Assembly: GCF_003063625.1 (NCBI RefSeq)
Contig: NZ_CP026604.1
Coordinates: forward strand, 4,938,065 to 5,002,064
Origin: Saccharobesus litoralis
GTDB lineage: Bacteria > Pseudomonadota > Gammaproteobacteria > Enterobacterales > Alteromonadaceae
Length of the DNA stretch: 64,000 nt
Direction: 5' to 3'
In this document: positions 53,563-63,500 of the stretch, piece by piece
How positions within the stretch are numbered: position 1 is the stretch's first letter
Layout of the letters: the number at the start of each line of letters is the position of its first letter
Made by a program: the position numbers and the translations under genes
The notes under the pieces: model-generated
Databases searched by the model: none
What the model was told of the DNA's origin: nothing
What the model saw: the letters and a program-made list of their open reading frames with translations, nothing else

Positions 53563-54006
53563 CTACCAACGCTTGGCGCCGTCTTCATCCTTTTGATTGG
53601 CTTCAACCCAGCGTTGGCCTTTATCTGTGGTTTCTTTTTTCCAAAATGGCGCTTTGGTTTTTAAAATATCCATTAAAAATTGCGCAGCGGCAAATGAAGC
53701 TTCGCGGTGCTTACTGCTAACCGCAACAAATACAATTTGATCATTAATGGCTAATTTACCAACTCGGTGAATTAAACGCACTCGCTCAATCGGCCAACGC
53801 GCTTTGGCTTGCTCAACAATCTCATGTAACACTTTTTCTGTCATGGCCGGATAATGTTCTAACTCCAAACCTTGTACAGTATTGTCTTGATTAAAATCGC
53901 GCACCAAACCAACAAAGAAAACCACAGCACCAGCACTGGTGTTACCAGCAATTAGCTCAGCATATTCTTGGCCAACATCAAAATCGGCCGTTTGCACTTT
54001 GATCAT
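53563..54006 (-). CDS. moaE: Molybdopterin synthase, catalytic subunit
   Basis: Adds sulfur from MoaD thiocarboxylate to cyclic pyranopterin phosphate. 147 residues (E. coli 150). Recognised by GAVVFFVGLVRDFNQ, LELEHYPAMTEK, the basic IERVRLIHRVGKL segment, VAVSSKHREASFAA and KTKAPFWKKE, which holds the catalytic lysine. Last gene of the minus-strand molybdopterin operon; 6 bp after moaD. Confidence 0.95.
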   Translation of the reverse strand: MIKVQTADFDVGQEYAELIAGNTSAGAVVFFVGLVRDFNQDNTVQGLELEHYPAMTEKVLHEIVEQAKARWPIERVRLIHRVGKLAINDQIVFVAVSSKHREASFAAAQFLMDILKTKAPFWKKETTDKGQRWVEANQKDEDGAKRW

Positions 54007-54012
54007 CTATTG

Positions 54013-54261
54013 CTAACCGCCTGTCACGGGTGGAAAAAACGCCACCTCATCACCATCATTTAACTCGGTTTCATCCTGACTCATGGCTTGGTTAACCGCA
54101 CTTAGCACTTTACCGCTAGCAAATGCCGTTTGCCAAGCATCCCCCTTGGTCATTAACAAGGCTTTTAATTGCCCTAGGGTACGACAATTCTCATTTGATA
54201 CTTCTAAACCAGGGCAATCTAAAGTCTCACGCAATTGCGCAAAAAATAGCACTCGGATCAT
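54013..54261 (-). CDS. moaD: Molybdopterin synthase, sulfur-carrier subunit
   Basis: 82-residue ubiquitin-like protein ending in the required Gly-Gly (FFPPVTGG), where the thiocarboxylate forms. VLFFAQLRETLDCPGLEV and NDGDEVAFFPPV are typical. It sits between moaC (22 bp) and moaE (6 bp). Confidence 0.95.
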   Translation of the reverse strand: MIRVLFFAQLRETLDCPGLEVSNENCRTLGQLKALLMTKGDAWQTAFASGKVLSAVNQAMSQDETELNDGDEVAFFPPVTGG

Positions 54262-54283
54262 GATCTTTTCCTTTAACCTATCG

Positions 54284-54778
54284 TTAGTTAGCTTGCCAAC
54301 TACCCGTTTTACCGCCTTCTTTGGTCAGCACACGTGTACCCGTGATCACCATAGCGGGATCTACCGCCTTACACATATCAAACAAGGTTAACGCCGCCAC
54401 AGAAGCTGCCGTTAAAGCTTCCATCTCAACCCCAGTTTGCCCTGTTAATTTACAAGTACTGACAATACGAATTCGATTTTTATCGGTTTCTACTTCAAAT
54501 TCCACTTGAACCTTACTCAACATGAGAGGATGACACAGTGGAATTAAATTCGAGGTTTGTTTAGCTGCTTGAATACCCGCAATACGAGCGGTAGCGAAGA
54601 CATCGCCTTTATGATGACCGCCCGAGACTATCAACTCTAGCGTTTCTGGGGTCATTTCAATGTAACTTTCCGCACTGGCGATACGTTTAGTTTGCGCCTT
54701 GTCGGACACATCCACCATATTCGCTTCGCCACTTTGATTAACATGAGAAAATTCGTTCATCGTCTTGCTATTACTCAT
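54284..54778 (-). CDS. moaC: Cyclic pyranopterin monophosphate synthase
   Basis: Second enzyme of molybdopterin synthesis, converting the MoaA product. 164 residues (E. coli 161). [13 protein letters not shown] near the N-terminus, [28 protein letters not shown] in the middle, [24 protein letters not shown] and the lysine of TKEGGKTG at the end match the family. 2 bp after moaB, so co-translated. MoaA itself is not in the window. Confidence 0.95.
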   Translation of the reverse strand: MSNSKTMNEFSHVNQSGEANMVDVSDKAQTKRIASAESYIEMTPETLELIVSGGHHKGDVFATARIAGIQAAKQTSNLIPLCHPLMLSKVQVEFEVETDKNRIRIVSTCKLTGQTGVEMEALTAASVAALTLFDMCKAVDPAMVITGTRVLTKEGGKTGSWQAN

Positions 54779-54780
54779 TG

Positions 54781-55323
54781 TTAACCACGACTCTCACATT
54801 GTTCGGTCTCAACTTTTTTAAGTTGAGCAACAAAATTACATGGGCGATGACGTGCATCTAATTGCTCTTGAATAATACCTTGCCATGCCGTTTTACAAGC
54901 ATTGGTAGAACCCGGCATACAAAAGATAACCACGCCATTAGCTAAACCAGCAATCGCCCGTGATTGAATGGTCGAGGTACCAATATCTTGCTGCGAGATC
55001 TGCCTAAACAATTCGCCATAACCATCTATGGTTTTATCAAACAAAGGAGCAACGGCCTCAGGTGTCGAATCACGACCAGAGAAGCCAGTACCACCGGTAA
55101 CTAATATTACTTGCACATTAGACGAAGCCACCCAATTAGAAATGGCGGCACGCATTTGATAGACATCATCAATCACAATTTTCTTATCCGCTAAATTGTG
55201 GCCCGTCTCATTTAATGCCTCAACTAAATAATGTCCCGACGTATCGGTTTCTTCATTTCGGGTATCAGATACGGTTAATACCGCAATATTTAATGGTACA
55301 AATTGTTTTTCAGGTTTGCTCAT
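54781..55323 (-). CDS. moaB: Molybdopterin adenylyltransferase-like protein MoaB
   Basis: 180 residues if started at the Met of MSKPEKQF (55321-55323); an in-frame ATG 15 codons upstream overlaps mobA. MoaB/MogA fold: [40 protein letters not shown] and [17 protein letters not shown]. In many bacteria MoaB adenylates molybdopterin before MoeA inserts molybdenum; E. coli MoaB is less clear. Slight sequence overlap or closeness with mobA indicates one operon. Confidence 0.9.
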   Translation of the reverse strand: MSKPEKQFVPLNIAVLTVSDTRNEETDTSGHYLVEALNETGHNLADKKIVIDDVYQMRAAISNWVASSNVQVILVTGGTGFSGRDSTPEAVAPLFDKTIDGYGELFRQISQQDIGTSTIQSRAIAGLANGVVIFCMPGSTNACKTAWQGIIQEQLDARHRPCNFVAQLKKVETEQCESRG

Positions 55324-55340
55324 AGTCGTTTTAATCTTGT

Positions 55341-55925
55341 TTATATTCGCCCAACAGCGTATTGCCATTGTTCTGGCGTATTGGTACTAATTAATTTTTC
55401 AGGGTATTCGGTGGTAATGGGCTTGGCTTGAATATGTTTTAAAAATGCGCGAACTGAGTTATTGGTTTGCGATGCAAAAACCTGAGCTAAATAATTCATG
55501 TACTCAGGTTTATTATGAATAGCCAAGGGCAACATCTGCTCTTGAAAATACACCGGCATTTGAAATTTCTGCTCAGCCAGCACTAACTCGTGGAACATAT
55601 CGACATTCAGTAATGGCATATCCACCGGCACAAACACTATGGTTTCCCCAGTTTCACAGGCTTTTAATCCCGCATGAATGCCAGCCAAAGGCCCTTGCAT
55701 TTTGTATTCGTCTTGCACAAAGCCAGGTTTGTTACGATTAACGATAATATTATCTGCCCCAGATTGGCGGGCAATAGACGTCATTAACTCTAGTAAGCTT
55801 TGGCTGGGTTCACCATGGCGTCTGGGTAATTTCAATTCCGCTTTGTCTTGTTGCATTCGGCGTGATTGACCGCCGGCTAATATAACTACGGAAAATTTTA
55901 CCGACATAGGTGAATAAACTGCCAT
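55341..55925 (-). CDS. mobA: Molybdenum cofactor guanylyltransferase
   Basis: Attaches GMP to the molybdenum cofactor, giving the MGD needed by both nitrate reductases here. 194 residues. The nucleotidyltransferase signature VVILAGGQSRRMQQDKAEL is near the N-terminus; VPVDMPLLN carries the metal-binding Asp. A second Met six codons in (55907) could be the true start. It lies 14 bp after moeA. Confidence 0.93.
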   Translation of the reverse strand: MAVYSPMSVKFSVVILAGGQSRRMQQDKAELKLPRRHGEPSQSLLELMTSIARQSGADNIIVNRNKPGFVQDEYKMQGPLAGIHAGLKACETGETIVFVPVDMPLLNVDMFHELVLAEQKFQMPVYFQEQMLPLAIHNKPEYMNYLAQVFASQTNNSVRAFLKHIQAKPITTEYPEKLISTNTPEQWQYAVGRI

Positions 55926-55939
55926 AACTGTCTACCTCT

Positions 55940-57199
55940 TTAACTAATGAATTGGTCAAACGGTAGAATTTCAACCTGCTCACCTGCAACAACATTGCCT
56001 TGTTGTTGAGCAAGTAATATATAACAGTTGGCTTGGCAAATAGAGGTTAATATCCCAGAACCTTGTGCTCCGGTTGAAAGCACCACAAGCTCACCCGTAT
56101 CACTGACAGAATAAACTGCACGTTGAAAATCCATCCGTCCCGGTCGCTTCTTAAGTGTAGATTGCGATTTAGCAGTCAGAGTAATTTTTTGCTGTTTTTT
56201 TGCACCCATCAAGGTTTGTAAGGCAGGGACCACTAACTGATGACAAGTTACAAATGAAGAAACAGGGTTGCCAGGTAATCCAAAGAACAGAATATCTTTG
56301 TTTTGTGCTATTGATGGAATTTTACCAAACGCAAAAGGTTTACCCGGTTTAATGGCCAGTTTCCAGAAATTAACGTTGCCAATTTCATCGAGCACATCTT
56401 TAGTAAAATCCGCTTCACCAACAGATACACCGCCGCTGGTGATCAGCGCATCCACTTCGTCGGCAGCCGTTAGCAATGTATTGCGCAATATCTCAATATC
56501 ATCAACTAAACAGCCATAATCGATGACATCAACATTAAGGCGTTTTAACAACGCCACCAAAAAGAAACGATTGCTATCGTAGATTTGCCCAGCGGCCAAA
56601 GGTTGACCAACCGGAACTAATTCATCACCCGTTGAAAACACGCCGACTTTGATCGGTTGTTTTATCTCAACCTCGGCAACTCCCAGTGAAGCCAACAAGC
56701 CTAAATGCGCTGGTTTTAAACGTTCACCGGCCTGCAAAACGACTGCACCTTGTTTTATATCTTCACCGGCATAACGTACATTTGCGCCCATTTTAGGCAC
56801 GGCATCCAATTTAATATGCTCATCGTCGACAACCGTGACATTTTCCTGCATTTGTACAGTATCGGCTCCGGCTGGCATGGGGGCGCCTGTCATTATACGT
56901 ACGCATTCACCTGGCTTTAGCTCACCAGTAAAAGACTCTCCGGCGTAAACTCGACCGACGCGAGTCAAAGTAGAGAATGAAGCTAAATCTTGAGCAGGAA
57001 AGGCATAGCCATCCATAGCGGAATTGTCAAAAACCGGCACATTAATGGGTGATACAACATCCGCTGCTAGTATGCAGTCTAAAGCGTCTGCTAACGGGAC
57101 TAGAGTTGAACCTTGCTTTTCAACAATCGACTCTAACATTTGAGTCATGGCTTGCTCGACCGGCATTAAGCCCGGCGCATCACAACATGTTACTGCCAT
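55940..57199 (-). CDS. moeA: Molybdopterin molybdenumtransferase
   Basis: Inserts molybdate into adenylated molybdopterin. 419 residues (E. coli 411). Family blocks: VPVFDNSAMDGYAFPA (about 58-73), IMTGAPMPAGADTVQMQE (about 106-123), STGDELVPVGQPL, DALITSGGVSVGEADFTKDV and FFGLPGNPVSSFVT. First gene of the minus-strand moeA-mobA-moaB-moaC-moaD-moaE series, so the operon promoter should be in 57200-57360. Confidence 0.95.
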   Translation of the reverse strand: MAVTCCDAPGLMPVEQAMTQMLESIVEKQGSTLVPLADALDCILAADVVSPINVPVFDNSAMDGYAFPAQDLASFSTLTRVGRVYAGESFTGELKPGECVRIMTGAPMPAGADTVQMQENVTVVDDEHIKLDAVPKMGANVRYAGEDIKQGAVVLQAGERLKPAHLGLLASLGVAEVEIKQPIKVGVFSTGDELVPVGQPLAAGQIYDSNRFFLVALLKRLNVDVIDYGCLVDDIEILRNTLLTAADEVDALITSGGVSVGEADFTKDVLDEIGNVNFWKLAIKPGKPFAFGKIPSIAQNKDILFFGLPGNPVSSFVTCHQLVVPALQTLMGAKKQQKITLTAKSQSTLKKRPGRMDFQRAVYSVSDTGELVVLSTGAQGSGILTSICQANCYILLAQQQGNVVAGEQVEILPFDQFIS

Positions 57200-57519
57200 T
57201 TATTTCCTACCTATCGACGATGACGGATTTACCTACGCTGATAAACCCATGAAAACAGTGATGTTTTTAGCTAAATTCAGCGTATTTATTAAGGTTAACT
57301 TTACCATAAACCTTAACTGCTAGTTGTGCGTTTACGCTATATGTATTAACTATAAAGCAGTATAGATACAAAACCATGAGCTAGAACAAAGAAAGGGTTG
57401 GCGAGACTGTAGTGTTCTTGTTCAAGGTTACTTACTCAGGGCTTCCTGCCAATGTTATTTAGCACAGATGACACATATTATTGTACAGAGCGCCCTGATT
57501 ATTAGGATTAACTCGCGCG
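57200..57519. other. Gene-free stretch upstream of moeA
   Basis: It contains an 8-bp inverted repeat TTAAGGTT (57289-57296)/AACCTTAA (57309-57316), a possible operator for the moe-moa operon. A CGCTATAT...TATAAAGC stretch (57335-57358) only loosely recalls a ModE site. No terminator for the giant gene on the right is evident. Confidence 0.4.
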
Positions 57520-60500
57520 CTAGTCTGTTTCTGGTGGCGGATACGCAGTGTTATTTCTAAAGAAACTGATATCCAACAAGCCAGGATGCGATGCTAGCCC
57601 CATCAACTGATTGATCACACCATGCATCTCAACTTTAGTCATGGCAATGGCGGGTTGTAACTGGCTAAAGCGCCAAGGAATGCTCTCCATTGTCGTTTGA
57701 TTATTCACCAAAGCGAGATTGTTGTCTTGCCATTGTAAGAAGTCTTCCAGTTGTGTGATATCTGTGATCACAAAACCGGCAATCGTCGGCGCATGGGCAT
57801 AATTACCTGGGTGGTCCACCAAGCTATCCCTAAAGGGATCACTTGTTGCTTGGCTATTTTCACCAAAGCCAAAGCCCCACACATAACTGTCTTCAGCAAA
57901 ATTATTGAGCCAGTAGTCTTTTTCCGCTGCCGCGTGTTCACGCATTAAGGTACGATAATTCGCTGACGAAATAGCCTCTTGAATTAAATAAAAATTATGT
58001 TGATGTACAGTTGCCGATACCGGTACTGCACTTTCATTGGCGGGCACAAAGTGACCATCAGACACATAACGTGAGAACACTTCACCCGATAAATAGTGAT
58101 TGTCCCACAGATCCAGCGCCGCACGTTCACCTTGATTTTTTGCTAGCCAAACAATAAGCATTTGCTCACCGTAAGGTAACTGGCTGGTTAACACTGTGCC
58201 TTCGGCACTTTGGGTTAACCCCACTTCACCTGTGTCGGCGTCGACAATGGCATCGGTCCAATCAACGCTCGTCAGCAAGGTATCAACCCCTTCGCGAATC
58301 CCCTCTGTGGGAATGGTATTACGCAAAATAATTGCCCCCGCCAATAGCTGCGCGGTTTCAACAACCGAGTAATCACTGTTTTGCGCATTGCTTCCGTCGC
58401 TTGTCATTCTGGCGCGGAACATACCATTGCTATTTCTATCTGGCGTAAATCCATCCACTTGGCCATTAATCGCATTTAACGCCAGCAAACCTTGCGTCGC
58501 AGCTGTAGTTGACCATTCCATACGATGCGCTATGGCTAACGCAACTAAGCCAAAGCCGGTAGCACCACTGGAAATATCGGCATTTTGTAAGGTTGTAACA
58601 TTATAATGCTGACGGAACATACCCGTACTGGCAATGCGCATTTCTTGTATCAGATCATAAGTTCGGCTCGCCAACTCACTAGCCTGTGATACTTGTTGTG
58701 CATTAGCAATTGGCTCATTGTCTGACGCCCATTTAAACGTTGCGACCGAGTAAGCTGGCAAGCTGTAGTTATAAAATTGTCCACTCCAATTCACATCAAA
58801 TGATAATTCGGCATTACTGCGATTCACCGCCACCAATACAATTGAGTTATCGCTATTTTTGAAAGCCACGGTTTCAATTTGCCCAGACTCCGTCGCCGAA
58901 TCAATCCGCACCGCTCCCGGTTTAACAAACTGGCTAAAATGCCCCAAGGCATAGTATTCGGCGTTAAATAGCATTTGCCCGCTATTATCTATCGTCACTA
59001 CGCTGCGGCAATCACTGCACCCCCCTTGATTAGGCCCATTGTTTTCATCCAACGCCAATGAAGCGTAATAAATAGCGTGTACCGACTGACGTAGTGAACC
59101 AATAAACATATCACCAACATCTTGCGCTAAAATTTGGCCAAAACTGCGATTATCGACACGATTGCTACACTCGGTTAAAAAGCGCAATTTGTCGGCAGGC
59201 ATTCCCAAAGCAAATGCTTGACTATAGTCGGCAAAGCCGTCATCCGCTTGATAACATTGCCAAGCGACCCCTTTAACAAATCGGTCGTAGTTTTCATTAT
59301 TCAACAAACTATTAGCTAGGGTGCCAATATCTGAGGTATTTTGCGTATTGTTATCCGTCCAGTTACCATCCCAAACTAAATAGCCAGGGTTAAATCCAGA
59401 GCGACGTAACGCTTCCTCCAAATGGTCATCCATAAAACTCACATAGTCTGAGGTGTCCCAATGCATAGACGGAAAGTTAAGTGTAATACCCGGCACAGTA
59501 TCTTGATGGGGCTGGTTTTGCATACTTAAGTAATCAAACTCAATATTTAAACCTCGATAAGCTTGGAAAAACTTAAGAAAATAATTGGCATAGCTATCGT
59601 AAAAAGTCGGATTTAACTCACCGCCAAACAAAGTTTGGTTACTGGCCGTTTTCATCCAACCGGGTGCGCTCCAATTAGTGGCAATCAAATCGATTTCAGG
59701 ATTTTGCAGCAGAGCACCTTGCAATGTCGGTAACATAAAATCTTCATCAGCACTGATACTGAAAAAATCGAGATCAGGATCAGTTAGCCCTGTGGGTCTG
59801 TCGTTGTAACTGTTGGCTACCCGCGACACGAACTCCGACATACCTGCCATTGGGTAGCGTAAGCCGCTAATACCAATACCTGAGTTAGGATTAAATAATT
59901 GACTCACAATAGCATCCGTATTGGCTGAACCATGAATGAGTGACGCGGCAGAATCGGTTAATGTCGCGCCAAAAGCATGAATGGCTTGATATTCATTAGC
60001 ATCCGAAACATCAATTTGGATTGGCGCATTGCCCGAACCCACTTTCAGGGCTTGACTGGTTGTTTGGCTTAACAACAAACTTTGGTCGGCATTGGTTTGC
60101 CAAACGCTAACCGTATTGGTTAACGAGGCATTCACTTTGTGCGTATATTCAGTGCTAGTTTGTTGTAAGCCACGGCTATCATTCACCAAGGTAAAAGTAG
60201 AGATCCCTAAACTCGTACAATCCAGAGTAAATTCGCTTTGATTAGCCGTGCCTAAATTGGCAATTAGTGAATTATCACTGGCGAGCACGCGAATATTATG
60301 GCTATCGCCTTCCGTATCGGTTGGCACTAACACAGAATAGCGCAAAGCTGATTCACCCAAAGTACATTCAGACGATACGGTTTGCGCGGTTTGAATAGTG
60401 TCGGTATGAATTTCACCTAAGCTTTCGAAAACAGTGGTTTCAATTTGCCCATCGTTAACAAAAATTTGCAGCATTAGGTTATTACCGCCCTGCCCCGTGG

Positions 60501-63500
60501 TATTAATTGAGCTACAATTTTGGCTATCGAGATTAAGCGCGGTAAATGCATCTTCGTTATAGCGGTAATTAGCCGATAACGTCAGGCTGTCATTATCAGG
60601 ATCGGTCCCAGTTAAACAAATACCAAATGTGTGATTATCACGAATTTGTTCACCAACTCGTTCAACATTAAATAGCTCACTACTGGCACTTGGCGCTGAA
60701 TTTAGCGTATCGCTCACCACATGGCTGTAATATAACGATTCTGCGGTGATCCCTCTGGCCGTTGTTCGAATAGCAAAGTTAATCGCACTGGCGGTATCAC
60801 AAGGTAAAGTAAAGTTTGACGCGGTAACTTGGCCTAAACTTGCCAAAATAGCACCGGTTGTTACATTGAATACATCAACACTATAGCTATCGCCTTCAGC
60901 ATCGGCACCCACTGTTACTGCATATTGTCTAGCTGCATCTCCCGCTCGACAACTGCCACTAGCGCTCACTGCGACATTAATGGTGTCGCTATGTATTCGA
61001 TAGCTTTCGGTATCATGGCTAGTTGCGGTGCCATCACTGGCAAAACCGTTTAGCAACAAGGTTTTATCACCTTGATTGGTTAAATCAATATTGCCACAAC
61101 CGTTAGCAAGGGTTAGTTCTTGCTCCACTTCGTTATCGAACTGATAAAACACATTGGTCGCAAGCGTTGCGTCTTCAGCATCAGTTGCCGCTAAACACAC
61201 CTCGATTATTTGATTATCACGTACATCGCCATTTAAGCGCTCTGGGTTGGTTAACGATAAATTGACACTAGGTGGCGTATTATTCTCGTTGCTAACAATA
61301 TGCTGATAAGTCACTGAGCGACTCGTCAGCCCACGGCTAGCCACTTGCAAATAAAAATTTAAGGTTTGCGCCGAACTACAGGAACGAACAAAATTAGCGG
61401 CTGAAGCATTGCCAAAAGTCGAAATTACCGATCCCGTATCAGCGTTAATAATTGACAGGCTAGTATCGTCACCCTCTAAGTCTGGCGGTACTGAGATCGC
61501 GTAGCGCCGCGAAGCATCACCAATGCGACAAAATTGACTAGCCGAAGCGGCATACTGGATCGTATCGCGATGAATTTTAAACTCAGGGCTTTGGTTAACT
61601 GTTTCCGTGCCATCATTAACACTCACGTTTAGCACTAAATCGTTACCACCTTGCCCCGTGGTATTAATATCGGCACAACCACCACTTAACACCATATTAG
61701 TCGCGGATGTTTGTGAGCTAAATTGATAACTTGCCGTCGTCGTTAAATTATCGCCATCAGGATCTGTCTCTTCAATACACACAGAAATAGTTTGGTTATC
61801 ACGCACTAAACCATCATAGCGCGCTGCATTTTCAATATTGATTACAACACTCGGCGGTGTATTGGGCTGATCCATAACCGCATGACGATACGTGCGAGAA
61901 AACGAACCTAAATTACGACTGCGATTAACAATGTAATAATCCGTATTGCCAACTAAGGTACAAGGTAGCGAAAAAGAAAATGGCGCTTGATTACCCATAT
62001 CGGCAATCAGACTATTATCAGAGGCATTAAAGACGCTTAAGGCGATGGCGTCCCCTTCAATGTCACTAGTGACATCAACCATATAAGTGTGTGCACTGCC
62101 ATTGGCAAAACAGCTGACCTCATCGGTAAAAGCCACTTGTATAGTATCTAAATAAATAACACCTAAATCACTGGAAAGTGAATTGCTCACTTCACCATCA
62201 CTCACCTCTGCGTATAAAGCTAAACCCTGATTACCACGATTAAGCGTACTTATTTGCCCACAATAATTGTCATCTAAAGACAAAGCCACTGGCGCATCAT
62301 TAGCAAAACTGTATCTGGCATTGACGGTTACCGCTTGCTGTTCAGGATCGATAGCCGTGTAACACACTTGCAAGTTTTGCTGGTCACGATAACGGCCATT
62401 ATACGTTTCTCCGCTAATATCAAGCGTTAAGCTCGGCGCTTGATTAACCGCTTGTGTCACAACGTGCTGATAATTAAGTGAGTTAACTTGTAAGCCGCGG
62501 CTATTATTGGCAACAATAAACTCTGTTGTACCTAAATTATTGCAAGGCAAACTGAAAGAACCGGTCGTCACCGCGCCTAAATTTTGGATCAAACTGAGAT
62601 CGCTGGCGTTTAAAACTTTAAGACTATGCGGATCACCTTCTGTATCCGCTTGCACATTCACCTGATAGGTCACACTAACGCTACCTAACTGACAACTACC
62701 ACTTTGCGCAACAGGGAACTGGATAGTATCGGCATGTACCACGCCTAAGTTACGCGTTTCATTAATGGTGGCAAAACCATCACTCGCCGTAGCATATAAA
62801 ATTAAAGTTTGGCCACCACGACCATCCGTATCTACAGTTGCACAGTTATTGGTAAGATTGAGTGGGGTTTGGCCTGAATCTTGGCTAAATTGATAGCTTA
62901 ATTGCCCTGTTACCACATCATTGTCGGCGTCGGATGTGTGTAAACAAACACTCAGTAATTGATTATCTCGATAAGCCGGCGGTTGCCCTAACACCGCCCC
63001 AGTTGGCACACTAATATCCACCTGTGGCAATTGGTTAGCTTGCGAGGTAACAGAATGCGAATACACCACGGAATCTGAGCTTAACCCACGGCTTAAGTTG
63101 CGCACCACATACTGAGTTTGGCCTATGTTGTCACAAGCAAAACTAATAGTGGCTGAGCGTTGCTGACCTAGCTCTCGTAACACTCGGCCATCGCTAACAT
63201 CAATCACTTGTAACACAAAGGGGTCAAACTCGTTATCGGCATCAACCCTGACATTGACCGACTGCGCACTAGAGCCCACGACACAACGTGAGTTTTGTGC
63301 TTGCGCCTGCCTTATGGTGTCGCTGTATATCATGCCTAAATCAAGTTGTTGTTCAGTTGTGGTAACACCATCGCTTGACCGAGCAACCAGATTAAGACGC
63401 TGGCCACCCACATCTTGCAAAGTGATTTCAGCGCAATCAACAGTCAACGGCAACTGAGTTAAAGCCGCGCCATCCAGTTGATAAAACAACGAATTATTAA

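Noticed and set aside
57335-57358. ModE operator upstream of moeA
   Set aside because: CGCTATAT and TATAAAGC only partly match and are not symmetric enough to call.
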